Origin: FEN-1219 sp964503125
Lineage (GTDB): Bacteria > Pseudomonadota > Gammaproteobacteria > Steroidobacterales > Rariloculaceae
Direction of reading: 5' to 3'
Assembly (NCBI GenBank): GCA_964503125.1
Contig: CAZCZE010000026.1
Coordinates: 111,104 to 175,103 of the forward strand
Length of the DNA: 64,000 nucleotides
Every line of letters starts with the position of its first letter. The first letter of the stretch is position 1. The notes under the pieces are model-generated. The model was not told where the DNA came from, searched no databases, and was given only the letters and a program-made list of their open reading frames with translations. Below are positions 16,948 through 25,899 of the stretch, piece after piece. The position numbers and the translations under genes are program-made.

Positions 16948-18285
16948 TCACAACCCGAATCGACCCGTCTGCTCGCGCGGCCGATCCATTCCTTCTTCAT
17001 GATAGCGCTCCCAGATCTGCGCCCACGGCCGGCCGAAGATGTCGGGCACACGGTACTCGAACGTCTGGCCCGGTGTCATCGGCGTCGTGTGGCCCTCGAC
17101 CGGAAAGCTCTGCGGGATGCACTCCATGATCGGAAACGGCTCGCCTTCGTTGAGATCGTGCTGGCGCGCGAGCGTGTGCACGATGCGCACCGGGTCTACG
17201 AACGCCTCGTCGTCGTACAGAACGACCTCGTGCTTCAGGCCGACGAGCTTGCCCGCCGCATCCTTGCGCGGCGTGTAGATCTCGATCGATTGCAGCTTGT
17301 TGCTGTACTCGAAGCCGCCGTGCGAGATCCAGGCCTGGATGTTCGACGTCCACGTGATGAGTGCGTCGCCGTCCCAGAAGCCGATCGTGTCGCCGAACCA
17401 CTGTGAGACGTCGGGCCCGAGCCGCGGCACCACACCGCTCTCGTCGAACTCGGCGCCGATGTGGATCTGCGTGATCAGCGTCTTGGCCGCGTTGCGCAGG
17501 TCGAGCACGAGACCGGGCGTCACGACGATGCTGACGCGCGCGCCGCCGTATTGCGCGAGCCGGCGCATGAAGCCTTCGGGCCAGCAGTACGAGCCCGGCC
17601 ACTGCGCCGAGTTGTTGCCGGAGTAGTGGTACATCTGCTGCACGAAGCGCTTTTGGTACTCGGGCGTCAGCAGCGTGAGGTACGTCGGGATCTGGAGGAT
17701 CCCGCCGTTGAACCAAGACAGCCGCTTGTCGCGCTCGCGCAAGTAGCGCCCGCTCCAATCGGGCACCGTGGCCTGCGTGTGCGCCGCGGGGCCGCCGTTC
17801 GCGCGCGTCTCGGCCAATAGCGCCGCGTAGTGCTCCTTGGCGGTCCGAAAGGCGTACGGGCTCACGATCTCCGCGCGCGGATAGTCGCGATCGCAGAAAC
17901 CCCAGGCGGCAGAGCGCGGCGGATCGTCGCCGATGAGCGGCACCTCGTACGCGCCCCAGATCTGCTCGAGCCCCACGGCCGAGTTGCAGCGGTAATAGCG
18001 TGGGTCCGTCCAGAGCTCGCGGTCCTTGTAGAAATCCTGGGTCGTGAAGATGTCGACGGGCAGCGGCTCGACACCCGGCGGCACGGCGCCGTCCTTCGCG
18101 GCGAAGATCGGCGTGTTGCCTTCCGGGATGCCGGCGCCGGTGAACAGGCCCTTGCCCTCGGAACCGACGATCACCTCGGGCACGAGCGGGTCGCGAGCGC
18201 CGCGCCCCACGCTCGGCTGCGCCCACGCGCAGTGAGCCGCCGCTACTCCCATCGTGGTCACCACGGCCGCCAGCCCTAACCGCAT
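16948..18285 (-). CDS. Secreted protein of unknown function, paralogue family member 4 (long form)
   Basis: A 445-residue protein with a signal peptide ending AHCAWAQ. It is longer and more diverged than members 1-3 but keeps the central layout: SGRYLRERDKRLSW, FGDTIGFWDGDALITWTSNI, LQSIEIYTPRKD, and a late VDPVRIVHTLARQ followed by a cysteine in MECIPQ. The first 150 residues are specific to this member. It is rich in aromatic residues (YYRCNSAVGLEQIWGAYEV). No enzyme motif is recognised. It is first in a two-gene unit with DUF6152 copy C. Confidence 0.7.
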   Translation of the reverse strand: MRLGLAAVVTTMGVAAAHCAWAQPSVGRGARDPLVPEVIVGSEGKGLFTGAGIPEGNTPIFAAKDGAVPPGVEPLPVDIFTTQDFYKDRELWTDPRYYRCNSAVGLEQIWGAYEVPLIGDDPPRSAAWGFCDRDYPRAEIVSPYAFRTAKEHYAALLAETRANGGPAAHTQATVPDWSGRYLRERDKRLSWFNGGILQIPTYLTLLTPEYQKRFVQQMYHYSGNNSAQWPGSYCWPEGFMRRLAQYGGARVSIVVTPGLVLDLRNAAKTLITQIHIGAEFDESGVVPRLGPDVSQWFGDTIGFWDGDALITWTSNIQAWISHGGFEYSNKLQSIEIYTPRKDAAGKLVGLKHEVVLYDDEAFVDPVRIVHTLARQHDLNEGEPFPIMECIPQSFPVEGHTTPMTPGQTFEYRVPDIFGRPWAQIWERYHEEGMDRPREQTGRFGL

Positions 18286-18605
18286 CGCCTCGACTCCCTT
18301 GGCACCGACGCGCGAGTGTCGCGTCTTGCCACGGCGGTTGTCCAGACGCGTGGCTCGCTTTGGACCGCTTTCGAACGACTCGCAATAGTCACGGCAGCCA
18401 CGCTGACTCTTTGTGCCGCGCTGGCACCGGCCGGTGCGGCCGTGCCAGCGTCGTCGCGGCGCTCGATGACGCGCCGGCGCTCGGCAAGCTGCCGATCACG
18501 CTGGCGACGGGCGGCAGCCACGTGCTCAAAGACGTCACGCGCCAGCCGAGCCAACAGGGTCAACGACGTCGTTGCGATCGGATCGAGAGAGCGGCGCGCG
18601 CCGCG
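18286..18605. other. Intergenic region, no supported gene
   Basis: 320 bases between two minus-strand genes. A plus-strand frame from 18316 begins with a signal-peptide-like stretch (LAIVTAATLTLCAALAPAGA) and a different frame continues with LGKLPITLATGGSHVLKDV, which could be the remains of a frameshifted small exported protein, but this is weak. A 9-bp inverted repeat (cgctggcac/gtgccagcg) lies near 18420-18450. The promoter of the 16948-18285 gene should be here. Confidence 0.35.
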
Positions 18606-19163
18606 CTAGAACGCCATGCCGACGTTGATGACGAGCGGCACGTCGATGCCGTCGTTGTAGCGATACAGGTTGGCGTTGGAAAAGTGCTGCCACGAAACCG
18701 CGATGACGCCGCGGCGGTCGGCGCCGGGATTCAGCTGCACGCCGACGCCGACTTGTGCTTGCAAGGCGAACGACTCGGCTTGCCGTCGGCTGCCCAGCAT
18801 GCTCTCGCTGATGTAGCTCAGACCGAGCGCCCTCACAAAGAAGAACGGCCGAGCCCACCGCGGGGAACGCGCGGCGATCCGCGAGGTGGCGGAGGGAAAC
18901 AACGTGATCTGCGGGTACACGCTGACTGCGTACAAGCTGCTGTGATCGGCGGCGTTGGTCGTGAGGCGCGTGTAGCTCACGCCCACGCTGACGTGCTGGC
19001 GCGCGCTGCGCTCGAGGCGATAGAAGTTGTAGTCGAACCCGACCGCTTCGTTGCGCTGGTCCGAGCCGGGCTGCGGGCCCTGGCCGGCCGTCACGAGCAG
19101 CTCATCGGCGGACAAGGCGCCCGGTAGCGCCGCCAGCGCGATGAGCACGATTTTCACGGCCAT
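18606..19163 (-). CDS. PagL-like lipid A 3-O-deacylase (acyloxyacyl hydrolase family)
   Basis: A 185-residue outer-membrane beta-barrel protein: signal peptide ending ALSADE, alternating hydrophobic strands, and a terminal aromatic residue (GMAF). The C-terminal third contains WQHFSNANLYRYNDGID, matching the PagL active-site region in which H-x-S supplies the catalytic His and Ser. The third catalytic position, glutamate in N-x-G-I-E of PagL, is aspartate here. PagL removes the 3-O acyl chain of lipid A, tuning endotoxin structure. It is monocistronic and divergent from the FtsX-type permease at 19264. Confidence 0.78.
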   Translation of the reverse strand: MAVKIVLIALAALPGALSADELLVTAGQGPQPGSDQRNEAVGFDYNFYRLERSARQHVSVGVSYTRLTTNAADHSSLYAVSVYPQITLFPSATSRIAARSPRWARPFFFVRALGLSYISESMLGSRRQAESFALQAQVGVGVQLNPGADRRGVIAVSWQHFSNANLYRYNDGIDVPLVINVGMAF

Positions 19164-19263
19164 GAAGGCAGGCTACCGATAGCAGGTGCTCATGCCAAGC
19201 CCCTGAACGGCACGAACGAATCGCGTACACTGCGTCGCGTCCCGCAACGGGAATCCTCAGTCG

Positions 19264-21744
19264 ATGAAAGCCTGGCGTCTGGCCGTCCGCAGCTTCCGCC
19301 GAAGCCTACACGCGGGCCGCCTGACCGTCCTCATGATCGCGCTCACCGTCGCGGTTGCGGCGATGACGACGATCGGCTTCTTCATCGACCGCGTGCACGC
19401 GAGCGTCGAGCGCGAGGTGTCCGGCATGCTCGCAGCCGACCTACGCCTCTCGGGCAGCGATCCGCAGGACCCCGAATACCTTGCCGAGGCCGGCAGGCGC
19501 GGGCTCGCGACCGCCGAATTCGCGTCGTTTCCGACCGTGGTCCTCGCGGCCGACACGAGCCAGCTCGCGAGCCTCTATGCCGTCAGCGAGACCTACCCGC
19601 TCCGCGGTCTGGTACGCGTTGCAGACGACGTCGACACCGAGACGTATCCCGTCGCCGGCGGGCCCGCACCCGGGACCGTCTGGGCCGAGGCGGGACTGCT
19701 CGCGCGACTCCGCGCCGGCGTCGGGGCGAGCGTCGAGATCGGCGCGCGCTCGTTCGTCGTCGAGCGCGTCTTGAAGCACCGTCCCGACCAGTCGCTCGGC
19801 TTCGACACGTTCGCGCCGTCGGTGCTCATGAGCCTGTCGGACCTCGCGTCCACCGAGCTCATCGGCCCCGGCAGTCGCGTGACTTGGGCGCAACTCTTCG
19901 CGGGGGACGCGGACGATCTCGAATCGTTTCGCGAATGGTTCGACGAGACGAGCTCGTCGGGCCGGCGCCTGCAGCGGGCCGAGCGCGCAGAGGCGGGAGT
20001 CAACCGCGCCATCGAGCGAGCCGAGAGCTTCCTGAGCCTGGCGTCGATGATCGCGTTGCTGCTGGCGGCGACGGCCGTGGCCGTGGCTGCGCGCCGCTAC
20101 GCGGCTCAGCAGGTCGACGGCGTCGCGCTCATGAAGTGCCTGGGTGCCTCGCAGGCGCTCGTGCTCGCGGTGACGCTGATCGAGCTCGGCATCATCGGTG
20201 CGGCGACCGGGCTCGCGGGCAGCGCGTTCGGTTATCTCGCGCAGTTCGGGCTCGGCGCGCTCGTGGCCGATCTCATGGAGCTCGAGCTGCCGGCGCCGGG
20301 GCCGATGCCCGCCGTGAGCGGCTTGTTCGTCGCGCTCGCCATGCTCGCGGGCTTCGCGCTGCCGGCGATGCTTTCGCTTCGAACCGTCCCGCCGTTGCGC
20401 GTGCTGCGCCAGGATGCGGCGCCGAAGGCCGTGCCGGCGGCCGTGTCGTACGGCGCGGCCGCGCTCGCCGTGCTCGGCCTGCTCGCGTGGCTCGTCGGCG
20501 TGGATGAGCTGTTCGTCGTCTCGGTGGCGGGTCTCGGGATGGGCGGCATCGCACTCTATGTCGCCGCGCTCGTGCTGGTCAGGCTCATCGGGCCGCTGCG
20601 CAGCGGCGCGGGCGTGGCCTGGCGCTATGGGCTAGCGAACATCGCGCGCCGGCGCGGCGACAGCATCGCGCAGGTCATGGCGTTCGGCTTCGGGCTCACG
20701 GTCCTGTTGCTGCTCTCGGGTGTGCGAACCGGGCTCCTCGACGCCTGGTACACCTCGCTGCCGGCCGACGCGCCGAACCACTTCATGATCAACATCCAGC
20801 GCGAAGAGGCCGACGGCATCCGCGCGCTCTTCGCGGAGCACAGCTACGAGGCACCGGCGCTCGTGCCGATGGTCCGCGGCCGGCTCACGGCGATCGACGG
20901 CGAGGACCCGAGGACCCGCCGCAACCGCGGCGAGGGAGGCGGCTGGCTCATGCGCGAGGCCAACCTGACCTGGGCCGAGGAGCTCGACGCGAGCAATACG
21001 CTCGTCGCGGGTGCGTGGTGGGCGCCGGGCTCGGAGCGTCCCGAGATCTCGGTCGACGAGGGCGTCATGCAGGGGCTCGGTCTCACGCTCGGCGACGCGC
21101 TGACTTTCGAGGTCGGCGGGCTCCCGCTCACGGCCGAGGTCACGAGCGTGCGGCGCGTCGAGTGGGACTCGCTCTCGCCGAACTTCATGCTCGTGCTGAA
21201 TCCCGCCGCGCTCGAGGGCTATCCCGCGACCTTCATCGCTTCGACCTTCACGCCGGATCGGCAAGTCATGCTCGAGGTCTCGCGCCGCTTCCCGAGCGTC
21301 ATGGTCATCGATCTCGAGTCCGTGCTCGACCAGGTGCGAAGCGTCATGGACCGCGCGGCGCTCGCGATCCAGTACGTGTTCCTGTTCACGCTGCTGGCCG
21401 GCGTCGTCGTGCTGCTCGCAGCCATCCAGGCAACGCGCGAGGAACGGCGGTTCGAGGTGGCGCTATTGCGCACGCTCGGCGCGAACCGCCGGCGCGTGCT
21501 CACGGCGCTCGTGGTCGAGTTCGTGACCTTAGGAACCCTCGCGGGGCTGCTCGCGTCGCTGATCGCGTCGGGCGTCGCCTGGCTGCTCGCGACGCGCGTG
21601 TTCGAGCTTCAGTTCGCGCTCGACTTCACGGTCATCGGCACCGGCCTCGTCGCGGGTGCCGTGATCGTCGGCGTGAGCGGGACACTGGCGACCTACTCCG
21701 TCGTGCGCGAGCCGCCAATGGGCGTGCTGTCGCAGGCGAGCTAG
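19264..21744 (+). CDS. FtsX/MacB-type ABC permease with two permease units (YbbP-like)
   Basis: An 826-residue membrane protein. The first helix is near residues 20-40 (LTVLMIALTVAVAAMTTIGF), a periplasmic domain reaches about 255, three helices carry MIALLLAATAVAVAARRYAA and the cytoplasmic QVDGVALMKCLGAS. The second half repeats the pattern, ending with TREERRFEVALLRTLGANRR before the last helices. The R-x-[ED]-x-A-L-[ML]-[KR]-x-L-G-A motif in both halves is that of YbbP-like permeases that usually pair with a YbbA ATPase. No ATPase gene is adjacent. A TACACT box at 19226-19231 lies 32 nt before the ATG. It is distinct in sequence from the ADOP-like permease at 12777. Confidence 0.87.
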   Translation: MKAWRLAVRSFRRSLHAGRLTVLMIALTVAVAAMTTIGFFIDRVHASVEREVSGMLAADLRLSGSDPQDPEYLAEAGRRGLATAEFASFPTVVLAADTSQLASLYAVSETYPLRGLVRVADDVDTETYPVAGGPAPGTVWAEAGLLARLRAGVGASVEIGARSFVVERVLKHRPDQSLGFDTFAPSVLMSLSDLASTELIGPGSRVTWAQLFAGDADDLESFREWFDETSSSGRRLQRAERAEAGVNRAIERAESFLSLASMIALLLAATAVAVAARRYAAQQVDGVALMKCLGASQALVLAVTLIELGIIGAATGLAGSAFGYLAQFGLGALVADLMELELPAPGPMPAVSGLFVALAMLAGFALPAMLSLRTVPPLRVLRQDAAPKAVPAAVSYGAAALAVLGLLAWLVGVDELFVVSVAGLGMGGIALYVAALVLVRLIGPLRSGAGVAWRYGLANIARRRGDSIAQVMAFGFGLTVLLLLSGVRTGLLDAWYTSLPADAPNHFMINIQREEADGIRALFAEHSYEAPALVPMVRGRLTAIDGEDPRTRRNRGEGGGWLMREANLTWAEELDASNTLVAGAWWAPGSERPEISVDEGVMQGLGLTLGDALTFEVGGLPLTAEVTSVRRVEWDSLSPNFMLVLNPAALEGYPATFIASTFTPDRQVMLEVSRRFPSVMVIDLESVLDQVRSVMDRAALAIQYVFLFTLLAGVVVLLAAIQATREERRFEVALLRTLGANRRRVLTALVVEFVTLGTLAGLLASLIASGVAWLLATRVFELQFALDFTVIGTGLVAGAVIVGVSGTLATYSVVREPPMGVLSQAS

Positions 21745-21784
21745 CAACCCGTAAGGGCGGAACCCGGACGCCACTGGAAGTAGA

Positions 21785-21860
21785 TGGAGCGGGAAACGAG
21801 GCTCGAACTCGCGACCTCAACCTTGGCAAGGTTGCGCTCTACCAACTGAGCTATTCCCGC
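21785..21860 (-). tRNA. tRNA-Gly (anticodon GCC)
   Basis: A 76-nt cloverleaf with acceptor stem GCGGGAA/TTCCCGC, D-arm AGCTCAGTTGGTAGAGC, anticodon loop CTTGCCAAGG giving GCC, T-arm GCGAGTTCGAGCCTCGT, and an encoded CCA end. It follows pgsA on the same strand, as glyW follows uvrC-pgsA in Escherichia coli. Confidence 0.97.
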
Positions 21861-21917
21861 GTTATGCGCCGCATTCTACAGGCCGGCCGCCGGACGCGGC
21901 AACGGGCTAGGTCACAG

Positions 21918-22502
21918 TCAGTCGCGGTCGCGCATCGCGGGCCAGGCCGCACGCAGGTAGTCGATCATCGACCAGAGCGTGAGCGCCGCGGCCACGTACA
22001 CGAGCCATTCGCCGATGCGGTACATGGGCAACCCGAGCATGGGCTCGCGATACAGCATGAAGCTGATGCCGATGATCTGCGCCGTGGTCTTCCACTTGCC
22101 GAAGATGCTGACCGCGACGTGCGCGCGCGCGCCTATCTGCGACATCCATTCTCGCAGTGCCGAAACGGTTATCTCGCGGCCGATGATGATCGCGGCGACA
22201 AGCGCGAGCACGATTCGGTGATCGTCTTGCACGAGCAACACGAGCGCCGTCGAGACGATGAGCTTGTCGGCGACGGGATCGAGAAACGCGCCGAAGCTCG
22301 AGGTCAGGCCCAGGCGCCGCGCGAGATAGCCGTCGAAGTAATCGGTGATCCCCGCGAGTGCGAACAACAAGCCCGCGGCCGGCCGCGCCCACTGCTCGGG
22401 CCAACCGAGCAGCACGGGCGCGTAGAACACCGCAACGACGAGCGGAATCGCCGCGACTCGAAACCAGGTCAGGGCGTTCGGAAGGTTCAAGTTCATCGTC
22501 AT
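21918..22502 (-). CDS. pgsA: CDP-diacylglycerol-glycerol-3-phosphate 3-phosphatidyltransferase
   Basis: A 194-residue integral membrane enzyme making phosphatidylglycerol phosphate from CDP-diacylglycerol and glycerol 3-phosphate, the committed step to phosphatidylglycerol and cardiolipin. The complete CDP-alcohol phosphotransferase motif D-G-x2-A-R-x8-G-x3-D-x3-D is present in DGYLARRLGLTSSFGAFLDP followed by VADK. There are about five membrane helices. It begins 6 nt after uvrC, with possible ATG starts at 22502 or 22496, and leads into tRNA-Gly; this order is conserved in gammaproteobacteria. Confidence 0.96.
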   Translation of the reverse strand: MTMNLNLPNALTWFRVAAIPLVVAVFYAPVLLGWPEQWARPAAGLLFALAGITDYFDGYLARRLGLTSSFGAFLDPVADKLIVSTALVLLVQDDHRIVLALVAAIIIGREITVSALREWMSQIGARAHVAVSIFGKWKTTAQIIGISFMLYREPMLGLPMYRIGEWLVYVAAALTLWSMIDYLRAAWPAMRDRD

Positions 22503-22508
22503 TTGCCG

Positions 22509-24377
22509 TCAGCCGGCGTGAAACCGCTCGTAAATCGCTTCGGCGAGATGCCGCGAGATTCCCTTGACGCGCAGCAAGTCGTCGATACCGGCGCGCGTCA
22601 GCGCTTGCAAGCCCCCGAACTGCTTGAGCAGCTCGCGGCGCTTCTTCGGCCCGAGCCCCGGGATGTCCTCGAGCGGCGACCGCGTGCGCGCCTTCTGCCG
22701 CCGCGCGCGATGACCCGTGATCGCGAACCGGTGCGCCTCGTCGCGCAGCTGCTGGATCAAGTGTAATGCCGGCGAGGTCGGCGGCAAACGCAGCGGCTCC
22801 GCGCGACCCGGGAGATACAGGCTTTCGCGGCCGGGCTTGCGGTCGAGCCCTTTCGCGACGCCGACGAGCTTGAGCCCCTGAATGCCCAAATCGGCCATGA
22901 CCGCTTGCGCCTGCTTAAGCTGGCCCGGCCCGCCGTCGATGAACAGCACGTCCGGCAACGGCACCTCGCCCTGCTGCACGCGCGCGTAGCGGCGACCGAG
23001 TACCTGCGCCAGCGCGCCGTAATCGTCGCCCGGGGCCACGTCGGTCACGTTGAAACGCCGGTACTCGGACTTCCGCGGACCCTCCGGGCCGAACACGACG
23101 CACGAAGCGACCGTGGCCTCGCCGCCCGTGTGGCTCACGTCGAAGCACTCGAGCCGCGTAGGCGGCTCGTCGAGCTCGAGCGCCTCGACGAGCGCGTCGA
23201 GCTGACTTTCGCGCGACGCGCTGGCTTGATACTTGAGCTCCGCGCCGTGACGCGCGTTGGTCACGGCCATGGCCACGAACCGTGCCCGGTCGCCGCGCAC
23301 GCGCGCCTTGATCGCGACCTTGTGCCCCGACTGCTCCGACAACAGCTCCGCGAGCGTCGCCGCCTCGGGCACGGCGCGGCTCACGAGGATTTCCTTGGGC
23401 GCCTCGCGGCCGGCGTAGTACTGGAGCAGGAACGCCCGGATGATCTCGTCCTCGTCGGCACCCTTGACGAGCTTGGGGAAGAAATTGCGGCTGCCGAGCG
23501 AACGGCCGCCGCGGAAGTACATCACGGCCACGCAATAGATGCCGTGGTCCTCGGCAATGCCGACAGCGTCGAAGTCGCCCATGAAGCGCGCCATGAGCTG
23601 CTGTGACTGCACGTTCTTGAGCTTCGCGAGCTGGTCGCGATACTGCGCCGCTCGCTCGAACTCGAGCGCCTTGGACGCCTGCTCCATGCGCTCGGCGAGA
23701 CGCGCCGTGACGACGTCGCTCTGCCCGTGCAGGAACAGCACCGCGTGCTCGAGGTCGCCCGCGTAGTCGGCCTCGTCGATGAGCCCGACGCACGGTGCGG
23801 TGCAGCGCTGGATCTGGTGCTGCAGGCACGGGCGGCTGCGGTTCTCGAAGTAGCTGTCTTCGCACTGGCGCAGCTGGAAGAGCTTCTGCAGCTGGATGAG
23901 CGTCTCGCGCACGGCGCCCGCGTTCGGATAGGGCCCGAAGAGGCGCCCCTTGGACGTGCGCGGGCCGCGATAGAACGTGAGGCGCGGGAAGCGGTGTTGC
24001 GTCTCGAGCAGGATGTAGGGGTAGCTCTTGTCGTCGCGCAGCATGACGTTGAAGCGCGGCCGATGCTGCTTGATGAGATTGTACTCGAGCATCAGCGCCT
24101 CGACCTCGGTGCGCGTGACGGTCACCTCGATGCCGGCGACGGAGCGCACCATGGCGAACGTCTTGGCATCGTGCGCGCGACTGCCCTTGAAGTAGCTCGT
24201 CACGCGCCGCTTGAGATCGCGGGCCTTGCCGACGTAGATGACGGCCGCCGCGGCGTCGAGCATGCGATAGACGCCGGGCTTATGCGTGAGATGCGCGAGC
24301 ACCGTTGCCGGGTCGAAGGCGGCCGGAACCGCTTCGCCGACATCGGACTCGGGTTCAGCGGCCTGCACCCGGTTCAT
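22509..24377 (-). CDS. uvrC: Excinuclease ABC subunit C
   Basis: A 622-residue UvrC. I chose ATG 24377, 13 nt after the aroG stop; an upstream ATG at 24431 lies inside aroG. The N-terminal GIY-YIG nuclease domain (GVYRMLDAAAAVIYVGKA, about residues 37-60) makes the 3' incision. A UVR motif follows (around MEQASKALEFERAAQYRDQL), then the UvrC RNase H-like domain with CFDVSHTGGE and VLFIDGGPGQL for the 5' incision. Tandem helix-hairpin-helix motifs end the protein (LEDIPGLGPKKRRELLKQF and LLRVKGISRHLAEAIYERF). It works with UvrA/UvrB in nucleotide excision repair. Confidence 0.97.
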   Translation of the reverse strand: MNRVQAAEPESDVGEAVPAAFDPATVLAHLTHKPGVYRMLDAAAAVIYVGKARDLKRRVTSYFKGSRAHDAKTFAMVRSVAGIEVTVTRTEVEALMLEYNLIKQHRPRFNVMLRDDKSYPYILLETQHRFPRLTFYRGPRTSKGRLFGPYPNAGAVRETLIQLQKLFQLRQCEDSYFENRSRPCLQHQIQRCTAPCVGLIDEADYAGDLEHAVLFLHGQSDVVTARLAERMEQASKALEFERAAQYRDQLAKLKNVQSQQLMARFMGDFDAVGIAEDHGIYCVAVMYFRGGRSLGSRNFFPKLVKGADEDEIIRAFLLQYYAGREAPKEILVSRAVPEAATLAELLSEQSGHKVAIKARVRGDRARFVAMAVTNARHGAELKYQASASRESQLDALVEALELDEPPTRLECFDVSHTGGEATVASCVVFGPEGPRKSEYRRFNVTDVAPGDDYGALAQVLGRRYARVQQGEVPLPDVLFIDGGPGQLKQAQAVMADLGIQGLKLVGVAKGLDRKPGRESLYLPGRAEPLRLPPTSPALHLIQQLRDEAHRFAITGHRARRQKARTRSPLEDIPGLGPKKRRELLKQFGGLQALTRAGIDDLLRVKGISRHLAEAIYERFHAG

Positions 24378-24390
24378 GGCCCCATTGCGG

Positions 24391-25749
24391 CTAGTCGTGC
24401 GTGCGCAAGCGCCCGCCGATGAGCATCGCAATCTCCATGGCTTGCTCGTAGTTGAGCCGCGGATCGACCTGCGACTTGTAAGCGCGCGCGAGATCGGATT
24501 CCTTCAAGCCACGCGCCCCGCCCATGCACTCCGTGACATTGTCGCCCGTGAGCTCGAGGTGCACGCCGCCCAAGTAGCTGCCCTGCTCCTGGTGGACGCG
24601 GAACGCCGAGCGCAGCTCGGCGCGGATGTTGTCGAAGCGGCGCGTCTTGTAGCCCTCGGCCGTGGTCTCGGTGTTGCCGTGCATCGGGTCGCAGACCCAG
24701 AGCACGCTCGCGCCGACGGCGCGCACGGCGCGGATCACGCGCGGCAAATGCGCGTCGACGTTCTTCGCGCCGAAACGCGTGATGATCGTGAGACGGCCCG
24801 GCTCGTTGTTGGGATTGAGCACGTGCACGAGCTGCTGCAAGTGCTCGTCGGTGACGCTCGTGCCGATCTTGACGGCCATGGGGTTGGCGATGCCGCGGAA
24901 GTACTCGATGTGCGCGCCGTGCAGATCGGCCGTGCGCATGCCGATCCAAGGATAGTGCGTCGTCAAGTTGTACCAGCGCTTGCGATGCGGCAGGAAGCGC
25001 GTCTGCGCCTGCTCGTACGGCAGGTGCAAGCCCTCGTGCGAGGTGAAGAACTCGACACGGTGCGTTTCGTGCATCGGCTCGCCGCTGATGGCCTCGAAGA
25101 ACTCGAGCGAATCGGAGACCGACTGCACGAGCTTGTGATAATCGGCCGCGAGCGCGGACTCGCCGACGAACGCGAGGTCCCAGTTCTCGGGGTGGTGCAG
25201 ATCCGCGAACCCGCCGTCGATGAGCGACCGGACGAAGTTGAGCGTCAGCGCCGCGCGCTCGTAGCCGCGCAGCATGAGCGTGGGATCGGGCTCGCGATCG
25301 ACGGCCGTGAACCCCGGCCGGTTGATCGTGTCGCCGCGATAGCTCGGCAACGAGACGCCGTCCTTGGTCTCGTAATCGGCGCTGCGCGGCTTCGCGTACT
25401 GGCCCGCCATGCGCCCGACGCGGATGATCGGCTTCTTGAGTCCCACGAGCATCACGAGCGACATCTGTAACAGGATCTTGAGTTTCTGTACGACGTTGTC
25501 GGAGGTGCACTCGTCGAAGCTCTCAGCGCAGTCGCCGCCCTGGAGCAGGAACGCCTCGCCGCGCTGGGCGCGCGCGAGCTGGGATTTCAGGTTCTCGATC
25601 TCCCACGTGGTCACGATCGGCGGCAGGCGCGCGAGCTGCCCCAGCACGGTCTCCAAGTGCGGGCGGTCGCGGTACGTCGGCTGCTGCGCCGCGTGGCGGC
25701 TCTGCCAGCTCGCGGGATGCCAGTCGGTAGGAACGGGTGCCTGGGTCAT
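24391..25749 (-). CDS. aroG: 3-deoxy-7-phosphoheptulonate synthase, class II
   Basis: A 452-residue class II (plant/actinobacterial type) DAHP synthase, joining phosphoenolpyruvate and erythrose 4-phosphate at the start of the shikimate pathway. Family blocks are QQPTYRD, LLQGGDCAESFDE, RVGRMAGQYAKPRS, LAFVGESALAADYH, WIGMRTADLHGAHIEYFRGI and VHLELTGDNVTEC. The frame also has GTG at 25779, but that codon overlaps a TATAGT -10 box (25778-25783), which favours ATG 25749. The symbol follows class II usage; aroF/aroH naming is also possible. Upstream of uvrC in the same direction. Confidence 0.93.
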   Translation of the reverse strand: MTQAPVPTDWHPASWQSRHAAQQPTYRDRPHLETVLGQLARLPPIVTTWEIENLKSQLARAQRGEAFLLQGGDCAESFDECTSDNVVQKLKILLQMSLVMLVGLKKPIIRVGRMAGQYAKPRSADYETKDGVSLPSYRGDTINRPGFTAVDREPDPTLMLRGYERAALTLNFVRSLIDGGFADLHHPENWDLAFVGESALAADYHKLVQSVSDSLEFFEAISGEPMHETHRVEFFTSHEGLHLPYEQAQTRFLPHRKRWYNLTTHYPWIGMRTADLHGAHIEYFRGIANPMAVKIGTSVTDEHLQQLVHVLNPNNEPGRLTIITRFGAKNVDAHLPRVIRAVRAVGASVLWVCDPMHGNTETTAEGYKTRRFDNIRAELRSAFRVHQEQGSYLGGVHLELTGDNVTECMGGARGLKESDLARAYKSQVDPRLNYEQAMEIAMLIGGRLRTHD

Positions 25750-25899
25750 GGCGGAATCGCAGTCGAAGTTAGCCGGCACTATACCGCCGGCCGCCGAGTC
25801 GACCCAAGAATCGCCCCGAATTGCTTAGGAATAGCGCTCGCTCGCGACGCGGGTCACGCCTATCGTCGCTGCTACCCGCGCCGAATCGAGGACACCGCG

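Noticed and set aside
18316..18609. Small plus-strand gene with a signal-peptide-like start
   Set aside because: The sensible sequence would need a frameshift, there is no ribosome site, and it ends antisense to the next gene.
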